Origin: Streptomyces atratus | GTDB taxonomy: Bacteria > Actinomycetota > Actinomycetes > Streptomycetales > Streptomycetaceae | Direction: 5' to 3' | Assembly (NCBI RefSeq): GCF_014648655.1 | Contig: NZ_BMRN01000027.1 | Location: 1-64,000, forward strand | Length of the DNA stretch: 64,000 nucleotides | In this document: piece by piece, positions 40,461 to 52,600 of the stretch | How positions within the stretch are numbered: the stretch's first letter is position 1 | Layout: every line of letters starts with the position of its first letter | Position numbers and translations under genes: made by a program | The notes under the pieces: generated by a model | The model's database searches: none | What the model was told of the DNA's origin: nothing | The model's input: the letters and a program-made list of their open reading frames with translations, nothing else

Positions 40461-43400
40461 GCGGCCCCGGCGCCCCGGAGGCGTCAGCGGCAGCCGTCCG
40501 GCCCCGGGGAGACAGCGTGTCCGCCTGCCCCCGTGGGCAGGTGCCCATCGCCGTGGTCGGTGTCGGCGCCCTGGTGCCCGGCGCGACGGACGCGGCAGGC
40601 TACTGGCGGATCCTGACCGGCGGCCGGGACCTGATCACTGAAGTGCCGGCCTCCCGCTGGCTGGTGGCGGACCACTACGACCCCGATCCGGCCGCCCCCG
40701 ACAAGACGTACGCCCGCCGCGGCGCGTTCCTGCCGGAGGTGGACTTCGACCCGTTGGCGTACGGTGTGCCGCCCGCCAACCTGTCGGCGACGGACACCTC
40801 CCAACTGCTCGCCCTGATGGTCGCCGACCAAGTGCTGATCGATGCCGGCGGTCTGTCGGGCATGGACCGGGACCGGGTCGGCGTCGTCCTCGGCGCGGCC
40901 TCCCTGGAGCTGCTCCCGCACATGTACGGGCGCGCACACCGCCCGGTGTGGCTGAAGGCGCTGCGGGAGAGCGGTCTCGCCGAGGCCGAGGCGCAGGCCG
41001 TGTGCGATCGCATCTCGGCGCACTTCAGCCCGTGGCAGGAGTCGACCTTCCCCGGCCTGCTCGGCAATGTCGTCGCGGGCCGGATCGCCAACCGGTTCGA
41101 CCTGCACGGCACCAACCACACCACCGACGCCGCCTGTGCCAGCTCCCTGGCGGCACTGTCCACGGCAGTCGGTGAGCTGACCCTCGGGCGGACCGACCTG
41201 GTGATCAGCGGCGGTGTGGACACCGGGAACGACATCGGCATGTTCCTGTGCTTCTCCAAGACGCCCGCGCTCTCCCGCACCGGTGACTGCCGTCCGTTCT
41301 CGGATGCGGCGGACGGCACCATGCTCGGCGAAGCGGTCGTCATGTACGCACTGAAGCGACTGTCCGACGCGGAGCGGGACGGCGACCGGATCCACGCGGT
41401 GATCCGGGGCATCGGCACCTCGTCCGACGGCAGGGGTACGGCGATCTACGCGCCGCTTCCCGACGGTCAGGCACGGGCTCTGCGACGCGCCTACGAGGAG
41501 GCCGGCTACGGTCCGCAGACCGTGGAACTGGTCGAGGCCCACGGGACCGGCACGAAGGCCGGGGACACCGCCGAACTGACGGCGCTGCGCGAGGTGTTCG
41601 AGGAGACGGGACGTACGGACGGGCAGTGGTGCGCGATCGGCTCGGTCAAGTCGCAGATCGGCCACACCAAGTGTGCGGCGGGCGCGGCGGGGCTGCTCAA
41701 GGCGGTCATGGCCCTGCACCACAAGGTGCTGCCGCCGACCATCAAGGTCGACCGGCCGATGCCGGCGGCAGCCGCCCCGGACGGCCCGTTCTACGTCAAC
41801 ACCGAGGCCCGGCCGTGGGTGCGGTCCGCCGGTCATCCGCGCCGGGCGTCGGTGTCGAGCTTCGGCTTCGGGGGCAGTAACTTCCACGTCACGCTGGAGG
41901 AGTACGTGCCCTCGGGCACCCTGGCCCGGGTGCCGCCGCGCCATCGCTCCGCACCGAGCGAACTCGTCCTGTTCAGCGGCGCGTCGCCGTCCGACCTGGT
42001 GCCGCCGGAAGCGTACGACGACCGTCCGCTGGCCGCGCTCGCCCGGGAGAGCCACAGCGCGTTCTCGCCCACCGATCCGGTGCGGCTGGCCGTCGTCGCC
42101 ACGGACACCGAGAACCTGAGGGAGAAGTACGCGCTGGCGCTCACGCTGATCCGGCAGCGGCCCGGCACGGCGTTCTCGACACCGAACGGTGTCCGGTACG
42201 CCTTCGGGGATCCCGTGCCCGGCCGTCTCGCGTTCCTGTTTCCGGGGCAGGGATCCCAGTACATCGGGATGGGCGCCGGCCTCGCGATGCTGTCACCGGC
42301 CGCCCAGGCCGTGTGGGACCGGCTGGGCGGCACCAGGTTCGACGGGCGGCCCCTGCACCGGTTGGTGTTTCCGCCGCCCGCCTTCGCCGACAAGGAACGC
42401 GCGGCCCAGGCCGCGCGTCTGGCCGCCACCGAGTGGGCGCAGCCCGCGCTCGCGGTGCACGCGCTCGCCCTGCTGGCCGTACTGCGGGGTCTGGGGCTGC
42501 AACCGGACTGCGTGGCGGGCCACAGTTTCGGTGAGCTGGTGGCGCTGCACTGCGCGGGTGCCCTGGACGCCGATGCGCTGGTCGGTCTGGCCCGCAGGCG
42601 CGGTGAGCTGATGCGGGACGCGGCCGGCGTACCGGGCGCGATGCTGGCCGTGGCGGCGGACCGCGAGCACGTGGTGGCGGTGCTGGCCGGTGAAGAGTTC
42701 GGCGACATCTGGCCGGCCAACCTCAACTCCCCGCTTCAGGTGGTGCTTTCGGGTACGAGGGAGGCTGTCGCACGCGCCGAGAAGGCGTTCGCGGCCGAGG
42801 GTGTCGGCACACGCCGGCTGACCACTTCGACCGCTTTCCACAGCCCGCTGGTCGCCCCGGCCGGTGAGCCGCTCGCCGCGTTCCTGCGTACGGTCCCGCT
42901 CACGGAGCCCCGGATCGAGGTGTACGGCAACGCGGACGCGGAACCGTACCCGTCGTCGCCCGACGGGGTACGCCGCCGGATCGCCGACCACCTGGCCTCA
43001 CCTGTGCTCTTCCAGGACCAGATCGAGGCGATGTACGCGGCAGGGGTGCGGACCTTCGTCGAGGTCGGCGCGGGCACCGCGCTGACCGGCCTGGTCGGAC
43101 AGATCCTGGGTGGCCGCGAGCACGCGGCCGTCCCCCTGGACCGGGCGGACCGGTCCGGGGTCAGCACCCTGCACACCGCGCTCGGTGAACTCGCCGTACG
43201 CGGTATCCCTCTGGACTTCGAATCCCTCTGGGCGCCGTACGCCTCGCCCGGAACCTCAGTGAAGGAGCGCAAGCCCCGGATGACCGTGCAGATCAGCGGA
43301 GCCAACTACGGTCGGCTCTACCCGCCCCGCACCGGAGCCGCCGAACCGCAGCCGCCCGTGCCCGCGCCGGAACGCATGCCGGAAAGCCACCCGCATCCCG

Positions 43401-46400
43401 CCCCCGCCCCCTCGTCCGACATCCTGGCGGTTCCCATGTCCGCATACGCACCCGCTCCCGCCCACACTCCGGAGCCGTCGGCCCACGGGACGGCGCCCGC
43501 CCAGGAACCGGAGCCCGCGTACGGAGCCGAGCCGTCGCACGACCCCGTGCCCGTCTACGACCCCGCGCCCGCGTACGGCGCCGAGCCCGATGCCGACCTC
43601 GGCCCCGGGTGGTATGCCGCGGTGGAGAGCGTCCAGCGGCAGACGGCACAGGCCCACGCGGCCTGCCAACGCATGCTGACCGACAGCCATATGGCTTTTC
43701 TGCGGATGACCGAGACCACCCTGGCCGCGATGCTCGGGGCACCGGGCGTCGGCGCCGTGCTCGACGCCCCGGCTCCCCCGGCACCGCTGCCGCTCCCCCG
43801 TCCTTCGGCACCCCGGCGGGCCCCGGCACCCGCGACACCGCCCCCGGCAGCGGTCGCCGTGCCCGCCTCCGTACCCGCAGGGCCCACCTTCGTACCCGCA
43901 GGGCCCGGCGAGATGCCGTCGCCCGCACCGGTCGCCGCCGAGGAACGGGCCCCGGCCGCCGTCCCGGTGGCCCCCTCGGCACCGGCCGCCGATGCCGCGC
44001 CTCTGTCGGCGCCGGAACTGGAGGAACTACTGCTCTCGGTGGTGGCCCGGCTCACCGGCTACCCGACGGAGATGCTCAACGTGGACATGGAGTTGGAGGC
44101 GGATCTGGGAGTCGACTCGATCAAGCGCGTCGAGATTCTGTCGGCCGTACGCCAGAGGGTGGGCGACGTGGCGACGGGAGACATCGGACAGCTCGGTAAA
44201 CTCCGCACGCTGCGCGAGATCGTCGAGGCGCTCACCGCGGCCGACCGGACGCCGGGGGCCCCGGCGCCGGATTCACCTGCCGTGACCGGACCCCCCGCCG
44301 TCCCGGAGATCCCCGCCATGCGCACCGGGTCCGGGCTGAAGACGGTGCTGACGAGGCTGGTGCAGCGCGCGGTGGAGTCACCGGCGTCCGGCCTGGCGAC
44401 GGCAGGGCTCCTGGACGGGCCGCTCGTGGTGACGGGCGGGGGCGCCGACGGCGACGCGATCACCGCCCTCGTCGCGCGGAAGCTGGCGGAGCACGGCGTG
44501 GACGCCACCGCCGTGGCGGAGGTGCCCGAGGACGCGCGCGGAGTCGTGCACCTCGGCGGGCTGACCGGGGACGGCACGCCGGACCATGCGCGGGAGGTCC
44601 ACCGGTCGGTGTTCCGCGCGGCGCGCGCGGTGGCGGCACAGGCCGCCGAACGGGGCGGACTGTTCGTGGCCGTGCAGGACACCGGAGGCGACTTCGGGCT
44701 CGACGGCCACGCACCCGACCGCGCGTGGCTGGGCGGCGTCGCCGGTCTGACCAGGACCGTGGCGAAGGAGTGGCCGGGTGTCTCGGTCAAGGCCGTCGAC
44801 TGCGAGCGGGGCGGTCGGAGCGACGAGGAGGTCGCCGAGGCGATCGTGCGGGAACTGCTGGAAGGCGGCCCTGACCCGGAAACAGGTCTCCGCGCGGACG
44901 GCACCCGCACCACCCTGCGGACGGTACCCGCGCCGGTGATGCCCGGCAGCACCCGGCGGATCACCTCGGAGTCGGTGATCGTGGCCACCGGAGGGGCCCG
45001 CGGGGTGACCTCCGCCGCGCTGCTGGACCTGGCCAGGACCCATCGTCCGCGGATCGTGCTGCTCGGCAGGACGGCACCGGCTCCTGAGCCCGCAGGGCTC
45101 GCGTCGGCCGCCGACGAACCGGCGCTCACCCGGCTGCTCGCCGAGCGTTCGGCCGAGGGCGCGGAGAACTCCTCGCCCGCCCGGATCGCGGCGCGGGCCC
45201 GGGAGATCCTGGCCGCGCGCGAGGTGCGGGCGACGCTGGATGCGCTGGAGGCGGCGGGATCCCTCGTCCGGTACGTCCAGCTGGACGTCCGCGACGGCGA
45301 CGCCGTCGCCGCCGCACTGCGCGACGTACGTGACGCGTGGGGGCCGGTCACCGGCATCGTGCACGGTGCGGGAGTACTGGCCGACAAGCGGATCGCCGAC
45401 AAGACCGACGAGCAGGTCGAGCAGGTGATGTCCACCAAGGTGGACGGTCTGCGCGCGCTGCTGGCCGCGACGGCGGACGATCCGCTGGACGTGATCTGCC
45501 TGTTCTCCTCGGTGGCCGCCGTGTTCGGCAACGCGGGGCAGAGCGACTACGCCATGGCCAACGAGATCCTGGGTCAGGTCGCGTCGGCGGAGCAGGCCCG
45601 CCGCCCCGGCTGTCTGGTGCGGTGCGTCGCCTGGGGGCCGTGGCGCGGCGGCATGGTCACGCCCGCTCTGGCCGGGCATTTCGGCCGGTCCGGGGTTCCG
45701 CTGATCCCTCTGGAGCAAGGGGCGGCCGCTTTCACGGCCGAGCTGGACGGCACAGCCGGTGAGGCCCGCGTCGTCCTGGTGGCCGGGGACGATCCGGCGG
45801 CCCTGTCCCCGGCCGGCGATCCACGTCCGGCTCAGCTGCTGGTCCGGGCGGACAACCTGCCGCAGCTGGCCGACCACGCGCTCACCGGGGTTCCCGTGCT
45901 GCCCGTGGCGATGGTCCTGAACTGGTTCGCGGGGGCGGCCACCGCCTGGCTGCCGGGTGCCGGCCCACTCGTCCTGCGCGACCTGCGGGTGTACCAGAAG
46001 TGCACCCTGCCCGAACTGGCCGGCACAGGCCACCGGCTCACCGTGCACGGCAGCCGGGGCGCGGCCGGTTCATCGACGGGGCTGGAGGCGGAACTGCGCG
46101 GGGAGAGCGGGGTGGCGTACTTCCGGGCCGTGCTGGACACCGGGACCGAAGAGCCGGATCCGGCCACGTGGGACAGCCCGGACGGCCTCAAGCCGCTGGA
46201 CCGCACCGAGTTGTACGACGGGGAGAGCCTCTTCCACGGCCCCCGCTTCCACTCCGTCCGCTCGCTGCACGGTGTTTCGGAGCACGGAGCCGAGGCGATC
46301 GTCGCGGGCGTGCGCGACTTGGAATGGTCCGGTGAGCACTGGCCGCTCGACCCGGCCGCCCTGGACGGCGCGCTCCAACTCGCCCTGCTCTGGGCGCAGG

Positions 46401-46606
46401 AGGTAGTCGATGCGGCGACGCTGCCGATGGCCGTCGCGGAGTGCAGGGTGTACCGGCGCGGCCCGGTGGACGGCACGGTGCGGTGTGTGCTGCGAGCCCG
46501 GAAGGTTCACAGCACGGGGGCGCGCTGCGATGCGGCGCTGATCGACGCCGATGGAGCCGTCCGTCTGGAACTGCTCGGCGTGGAGCTCGTCCGCCGCCCC
46601 TCCTGA
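40457..46606 (+). CDS. pfaA: PfaA-like polyunsaturated-fatty-acid/polyketide synthase: KS-AT-ACP-KR-DH
   Basis: 2049 residues. KS about 30-455 (Cys227 in DAACASS, EAHGTGT, GHTKCAAG). AT about 590-890 (FLFPGQGSQ, Ser690 in GHSFGE). A Pro/Ala-rich linker about 950-1180 with repeated AYGAEP-type units. One ACP with Ser1221 in LGVDSIKRVE. KR about 1505-1770 (TGGARGVTS, Tyr1698 in QSDYAMANE). A C-terminal double-hotdog DH about 1790-2045 (His1807 in ADHALTGVPVLP, Asp1970 in ALDGALQ). All catalytic residues are present. The Ser of ACP needs a 4'-phosphopantetheinyl transferase, not found in the window. PfaA proteins usually carry several tandem ACPs; a single one is unusual. Confidence 0.95.
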   Translation: MSGPGAPEASAAAVRPRGDSVSACPRGQVPIAVVGVGALVPGATDAAGYWRILTGGRDLITEVPASRWLVADHYDPDPAAPDKTYARRGAFLPEVDFDPLAYGVPPANLSATDTSQLLALMVADQVLIDAGGLSGMDRDRVGVVLGAASLELLPHMYGRAHRPVWLKALRESGLAEAEAQAVCDRISAHFSPWQESTFPGLLGNVVAGRIANRFDLHGTNHTTDAACASSLAALSTAVGELTLGRTDLVISGGVDTGNDIGMFLCFSKTPALSRTGDCRPFSDAADGTMLGEAVVMYALKRLSDAERDGDRIHAVIRGIGTSSDGRGTAIYAPLPDGQARALRRAYEEAGYGPQTVELVEAHGTGTKAGDTAELTALREVFEETGRTDGQWCAIGSVKSQIGHTKCAAGAAGLLKAVMALHHKVLPPTIKVDRPMPAAAAPDGPFYVNTEARPWVRSAGHPRRASVSSFGFGGSNFHVTLEEYVPSGTLARVPPRHRSAPSELVLFSGASPSDLVPPEAYDDRPLAALARESHSAFSPTDPVRLAVVATDTENLREKYALALTLIRQRPGTAFSTPNGVRYAFGDPVPGRLAFLFPGQGSQYIGMGAGLAMLSPAAQAVWDRLGGTRFDGRPLHRLVFPPPAFADKERAAQAARLAATEWAQPALAVHALALLAVLRGLGLQPDCVAGHSFGELVALHCAGALDADALVGLARRRGELMRDAAGVPGAMLAVAADREHVVAVLAGEEFGDIWPANLNSPLQVVLSGTREAVARAEKAFAAEGVGTRRLTTSTAFHSPLVAPAGEPLAAFLRTVPLTEPRIEVYGNADAEPYPSSPDGVRRRIADHLASPVLFQDQIEAMYAAGVRTFVEVGAGTALTGLVGQILGGREHAAVPLDRADRSGVSTLHTALGELAVRGIPLDFESLWAPYASPGTSVKERKPRMTVQISGANYGRLYPPRTGAAEPQPPVPAPERMPESHPHPAPAPSSDILAVPMSAYAPAPAHTPEPSAHGTAPAQEPEPAYGAEPSHDPVPVYDPAPAYGAEPDADLGPGWYAAVESVQRQTAQAHAACQRMLTDSHMAFLRMTETTLAAMLGAPGVGAVLDAPAPPAPLPLPRPSAPRRAPAPATPPPAAVAVPASVPAGPTFVPAGPGEMPSPAPVAAEERAPAAVPVAPSAPAADAAPLSAPELEELLLSVVARLTGYPTEMLNVDMELEADLGVDSIKRVEILSAVRQRVGDVATGDIGQLGKLRTLREIVEALTAADRTPGAPAPDSPAVTGPPAVPEIPAMRTGSGLKTVLTRLVQRAVESPASGLATAGLLDGPLVVTGGGADGDAITALVARKLAEHGVDATAVAEVPEDARGVVHLGGLTGDGTPDHAREVHRSVFRAARAVAAQAAERGGLFVAVQDTGGDFGLDGHAPDRAWLGGVAGLTRTVAKEWPGVSVKAVDCERGGRSDEEVAEAIVRELLEGGPDPETGLRADGTRTTLRTVPAPVMPGSTRRITSESVIVATGGARGVTSAALLDLARTHRPRIVLLGRTAPAPEPAGLASAADEPALTRLLAERSAEGAENSSPARIAARAREILAAREVRATLDALEAAGSLVRYVQLDVRDGDAVAAALRDVRDAWGPVTGIVHGAGVLADKRIADKTDEQVEQVMSTKVDGLRALLAATADDPLDVICLFSSVAAVFGNAGQSDYAMANEILGQVASAEQARRPGCLVRCVAWGPWRGGMVTPALAGHFGRSGVPLIPLEQGAAAFTAELDGTAGEARVVLVAGDDPAALSPAGDPRPAQLLVRADNLPQLADHALTGVPVLPVAMVLNWFAGAATAWLPGAGPLVLRDLRVYQKCTLPELAGTGHRLTVHGSRGAAGSSTGLEAELRGESGVAYFRAVLDTGTEEPDPATWDSPDGLKPLDRTELYDGESLFHGPRFHSVRSLHGVSEHGAEAIVAGVRDLEWSGEHWPLDPAALDGALQLALLWAQEVVDAATLPMAVAECRVYRRGPVDGTVRCVLRARKVHSTGARCDAALIDADGAVRLELLGVELVRRPS

Positions 46607-46654
46607 GCCCGGCCCCTTTGAACCAGCCCCGCCCTGCCGTGAAGTGAGACCTGC

Positions 46655-49600
46655 ATGGAATTCGAACCGATCGCCGTCGTCGGCCGCGGCTGTGTGCTGC
46701 CCGACGCACTCGATCCGGACACGTTCTGGGACAACATCGCCGCGGGCCGCACCAGCCTGTCGGCCATCCCTGAGGGCCGGTGGCGGCTGCCGCACCACTG
46801 GGCCATGGGCTCGGTGGACGACCACCTCGACCGCACCTGGACCGATGTCGGCGGGTACGTACGGGGGTTCGAGTCCGTCTTCGACCCCGGCGGTTTCCGA
46901 ATCGCCCCGGAGCGGATCCTGTCGCTGGACCCGCTCTTCCACTGGGTCATGTACGGGGTCCGGCAGGCACTCATGGAGGCGGGCCGCGCGGGCCCTCTGC
47001 CGCGCGCGGGGCTGGTGCTGGGAAACCTGTCCTATCCCACGCCCGCAGGGGCGGCTCTTGCCGAGCACGTCTGGCTGTCCGCCCAGCGGCCGCCGCTTCG
47101 TGACGCCCTGCTGACGGGAGTGCACCGGCAGCGGCCCGACGCGCGGAATCGCTTCTCGTCCGGGCTGCCCGCCCACCTCGCGGCCCGAGCCCTCGGGCTG
47201 GGCGCGGGCGCGTGGTCCCTCGACGCCGCCTGCGCGTCGTCGCTGTATGCCATCAAGCTGGCGTGCGACCGGCTGCACGACGGCACGGCGGACCTGATGG
47301 TGGCCGGTGCGGTCAGCCGGGCGGACCCCCTCTATCTGCACGTCGGCTTCTGCGGGCTGTCCGCGACGAGCCGCACGGGGCGCAGCCGGCCCTTCCACCA
47401 AGACGCGGACGGGCTGGTGCACGGCGAGGGCGCCGGGTTCGTCGCCCTGATGAGGCTGTCCGAGGCCCGCACCGCCCATCTGCCCGTGCTCGGTGTGATC
47501 CGCGGTGTCGGGTTGTCCAACGACGGGCGCGGCGCCGGGTTGATCAGCCCGTCGGAGGAGGGCCAGGTTCGGGCCATGCGCCTGGCGTACGACGCGGCGG
47601 GCGTCGCGCCCGAGACCGTGTCACTCGTCGAGTGCCATGCGACGGGGACGCCGGTCGGGGACGCGGTGGAGGCGCGCGGCATGGCCCGGGTCTTCGGGAC
47701 CGGTGACGACGTGCCCATCGGTTCGGTGAAGTCGAACGTCGGGCACCTGCTGGCCTCGGCGGGCGTGGCCGGGCTGCTGAAGGTGCTCGGCGCGCTGCGT
47801 GCGGGGGTCCGTCCGGCGACGCTCGGCGCACAGCGGCCGCTGGAGGCGCTGGCGGGCACGCCGTTGCGGGTGCTGACCGCGCCGGAACCATGGTCCGGGC
47901 CGCGCCGGGCGGCGGTGAGCGCGTTCGGGTTCGGCGGGACCAACGCCCATCTGGTGGTGGACCTTCCGGACGGCGACCCGGTGTCCGCCGTATCGCGGCC
48001 GATCCGCCCGGCCGCCGCCGTGACCGCCCCGACCCGGGTGCGGGAATCGCCGGGCGGCCGTACGCCGGTGGCGATCGTCGCCCTCGGCGCCCGAGTCGGC
48101 GACGGGAGGTGTACGGAGGACTTCCGGCGGGCGGTGCTGGGCGGTGAGCGGCGTGGCCCCGCCCCCGGGATCGCCGTGGAATTGAGGGACCTGTGCTTCC
48201 CGCCGCTGGCCCTGGAGCGGACGGTGCGCCATCAGCTCCTGGTGCTGGAGGCCGCCCGGGAGGCCGTCCGGTCGGTGTCCCTGCCCCGGGAGCGGACCAT
48301 GGTGGTCATCGGCATGGGGGTGGATCCCGAGGTGGCCCGGGCGGGCGCCCGCTGGAGGGTTCCCCACTGGCTGGAGCAGGCCGGGCTTGCCGCCACACCC
48401 GAGTCGGCGGACCTCGCCCGGGACGCGTTCCTGCCGCCCGTGACCGCGGAGGGGGTGGTGGGCACCATGCCGAACCTGGTGGCGAACCGGATCAGTACCC
48501 AACTCGACCTGGCGGGACCGGGTTTCGCGGTCTCGGCGGAGGAGGCGTCCGGGCTGGTGGCGCTGGAGCTCGCGGCCCGGGCCGTCCGGTCGGGGGAGGT
48601 CGACGCCGCGCTCGTCGGTGCCACCGACCTGTCCTGCGAGGCGGTGCATCAGACCGCCCAGCGGGATCTCGGCCGCGAGGACGAACCGGGGGACGCCGCC
48701 GTTGTCCTGGTCCTCAAGTCCTTGGACACCGCGCGCAGGGACGGCGACACCGTCGTCGCCCTGCTCGACGAGGAAGCCACCGGCGCTCCCGACGTGGTCA
48801 TCGGGGACGGCCCTGACGCGTTGTTCGATCCGGCGTCGACCTTCGGGCGCGCTCACGCCGCGTACGGGCTGGTCGCGGTCGCGGTCGCGGCGCTCTCGCT
48901 CCAGCACCGCGCGGTGCCGCGTCCGGGCCGTCCTGCGGATACCGCGGCCGTCGCGCGCACCGCGAAGGCCGCGGTGACACCGTTGGAAGGGCCCACCGCG
49001 AGTGTCCGGCTGCGCGCGGGGGACGCCCGGCCGTGGCTGCGCGGCCGGGCTCCGCGCCTGCACGTCTTTTCCGGGGTCGACCGCCGGGAGGTGCTGGCCG
49101 CGCTGGAGTCCGGTGCGGAGTCCGACGCCGGACCGGCCCGGCTGGCACTCGTGGCCGACGACGACGCGTTGCCGGGCCGGAAGGAGGCCGCCCGCCGCTG
49201 GCTGGCCGCGGGCGGAGCCCGTCCGGCCGATGTGTTGTACCGGGACAGGCCGGTCACGGGGCAGACCGCGTTCGTATACACCAACGGCTCGGCAGCGTAC
49301 CCGGGTATGGGCCACGAGCTGATGCTCGCGCTGCCGTCGCTCGGCGAGGCCGTCCGTGCCAGGCACGGGGCGATCGGTGCACGGCTGCGGTCCCGGGCGG
49401 AGCGCGGAGTGCTCGACCAGATCTGGGATGCCGCCGAACTCGCCGTCCACCAAACCGTGTTCACCCGGGAGGTGCTCGGGCTCCGGCCACAAGCCGCTCT
49501 CGGGTACTCCTCGGGCGAGTCGGCCGCCCTGGTGGCGCTGGGTGCCTGGCCGGACGCCGCAGGGCTGTACGACGCCACCCGGGACAGCGGTCTGTTCACG

Positions 49601-52600
49601 ACCGAACTCACCGGTGAAATGCGGACGGTGCGGCGCCACTGGGAGCGTCTGGGCGTCGAGGGCTGCCGCTGGTCGAGCTATCTGGTCAGTGCGCCCCTGG
49701 AAGCGGTCCGTGCCGAGCTCGCCGCCGAGGTCGCAGTCCATCTGATGGCGGTGAACGCCCCCGGAGTCTGCGTCATCGGCGGCGAGTCCCGCGCGTGCGC
49801 GGCCGTCGTGGCCAGGATCGGCGCCGACCGCGCGATCGAGCTCGACTACGACATGGCCGCCCACGCACCGGAGTTGGCGGAGATCCGAGAGGTATGGCGT
49901 GCGGTCCACCGTCGTCCGACCGTCGACGTGCCCGGTGTGCGGTTCTACAGCGGGGCCACCGGGCAGTCGTACCGGCCGACGGCAGAGCGGGCCGCCGAGG
50001 CGCTCACCGCGCAGGGACTGAACACGATCGACTTCGCGGCCACGGTCGAGCAGGCGTGGGCCGACGGTGTCCGGGTCTTCGTGGAGCACGGGCCGCGCAA
50101 GCTGTGCACCGGCTGGATCAAGCGGGTACTCGGCGACCGGGACCATGTGGCCGTCGCGCTCGATACCCCGGGCGACACCGGGCTGCGGCAGCCCTGCCTG
50201 GCGGTGGCCGAACTCGTCGTCGCGGGTGTGCCGGTACACGCAGACGAGTTGTTCGCCCGGCTCGCGGAAGCCGCCACGGAGGTCCCGCGTCCCGGGCCCA
50301 CCGTCACCGTGCCCGTACTCGCGCCTCCGTGTCTGCCGCCACTGGAGCCGGCCCTGGTAACCCTGCCCCGGGCCCCCGAGCTGGCGCCGGTACCGGACCT
50401 GGAGGCCGGCCGGCCCGACGCACCGGGCGGCGCTGCCGTGGCCTGCCCCGGTACGGCGGGGCCGCGCCCCCTGCCGGACGTCCGGCCGACAGGCTCGGAC
50501 GGGCGCGATCCGCGGGCGGCGGGCGCCCGCGCCGCAGTCCTCCGGCAGAGCCTACGGGTCGCCGCGCTGCACCAAGAGATCACCGCCGGGCACGCCGAGG
50601 CCCATCAGCGGTTCCTGCAGATGTCCGCTCTTGCCGTCACCGTGCTGCGGAGCACCGTGCCCGTTCCCGTACAGCCACCGGGCCCCCCTGCCCCGCGTCC
50701 GACCGCCGGGCCGCCGCCGGTCCCCGTACGGCCCGCGCCCCGCTCGGCGTTCCTGCCCGCTCCCCCGCCGGAAGCAGCACCCGCACCACTCCTGAGGCCG
50801 GGGCCGAAGTTCGACCGCGCCCAGTTGGAGCACCTCGCCTCCCGGGAGATCTCCACGCTGTTCGGCCCGCGATTCGCCGAGCAGGACGCGTACGCGGTGC
50901 AGACGCGGATGCCCGAGCCGCCGATGCTGTTCACGGACCGGGTCACCGGTATCGACGCCGTGCCGGCGGCGCTAGTCGCGCCCGGCCCGGTGCGCACCGA
51001 CGGGACGATCTGGACGGAGACCGATGTCCGGCCCGACAGCTGGTACCTGGACTCCACCGGGCGTATGCCGGCCGGGCTGCTGATCGAGGCGGGCCAGGCG
51101 GATCTGCTCCTGCTCAGCTGGCTGGGCGTGGATCTCCTCAACCGGGGGGAGCGCGCCTATCGGTTGCTGGGATGCGAGGTGACGTACCACGGCGGCCCGC
51201 CGGAAGCGGGCGACACCCTGCGCTACGAGATCCACATCGACGGCCACGCGGAGCACGAAGGCGTCCGGCTGTCCTTCTTCCACTACGACTGCTACGTGGA
51301 CGGCGAACTCCGGCTCAGCATCCGCGAGGGCCAGGCCGGGTTCTTCACTCCCGAGGAGCTCGCCGGCAGCGGCGGTGTGCGGTGGGATCCCGCCGAGCGG
51401 CCGCCCGGCGACGACCTGCCGTTCGACCCGCCCGCAGTGCGCTGCGGACGGACCTACTTCGACGCGGACCGGGTGCGGGCCCTGGCCCAGGGGCGGCCGG
51501 CGGACTGCTTCGGCCCCGGCTGGGAGGCGACGGCGGCCCACGTCCGCTCGCCTCGGCTCGACGACGGCAAACTGCGGCTGCTCCACGAGGTGACCGCGTT
51601 CGACCCGGCCGGAGGGCCGTGGGGCCGCGGCTATCTGCGGGCCGAGACCCCGCTGTCGCCGGACGACTGGTTCTTCGCGGGGCACTTCAAGAACGACCCC
51701 TGTATGCCGGGCACCCTGATGCTCCAGGGTGGTCTCCAGGCGATGGCGTTCTACCTGGCGGCCATGGGCTTCACCGTGAACCGGGACGGCTGGCGTTTCG
51801 AGCCCGTCGGCGGTCACCCCTGCAAGGCGATGTGCCGCGGCCAGGCGACCCCGGCCGGCCGACGGGTCGTCTACGAGGTGTTCGTGCGCGGCGTCTCGGC
51901 CGGGCCGGTGCCGACGCTGTACGCCGATGTGCTGGGCTCGGTGGACGGGGCGAGAGCATTCCTGGGCCGGGACGTGGCGCTGCGGCTCGTACCCGACTGG
52001 CCGCTGTCGCACTGGCGGCGCTCGGGCCCGCCCGTTGTGCAGGGCAGCGGTACACCGGTGCCGCTCCCCCTGCTCGGCGGGCTGGCCGGGCACCGGGAGA
52101 AGAAGCCGATGGCGACGGCAGCCGATGGATTCCCCTTCGACTACACCTCGTTGCTGGCGTGTGCCTGGGGCAGACCGAGTGAGGCATTCGGTACCGCGTA
52201 CGAGCCCTTCGACAGCACCCGTAAGGTCGCGCGGCTTCCCGGTCCCCCCTACCACTTCATGAGCCGGATCGTCTCGGTGGACGGTCCGCAGGCCGGTATG
52301 CAGGAGGGCAGCAGTGTCGTCGCGGAGTACGACGTGCCCGCGCGGGCCTGGTACTTCGAGCAGAGCGGCGGCCGTACGATGCCGTTCGCGGTCCTGATGG
52401 AGATCGCGCTGCAACCCTGCGGGTGGCTGGCCTCGTACGTGGGCAGCGCGTTGACCACCGACACGGATCTGCTGTTCCGCAACCTCGACGGGGCGGGAAC
52501 GGTCACCGGTGAGGTCACTCCGGCGACGGGTACGGTCCGCACCCATGCTGAACTGACCCGTGTCTCCCGGAGCGGGGACATGATCATCGAGTCGTTCCAG

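Noticed and set aside
47621..50239. 872-residue minus-strand open frame in the pfaC region
   Set aside because: It is a shadow of the PfaC-like KS/CLF/AT coding sequence, caused by GC-rich codon bias. It has no recognisable domain.
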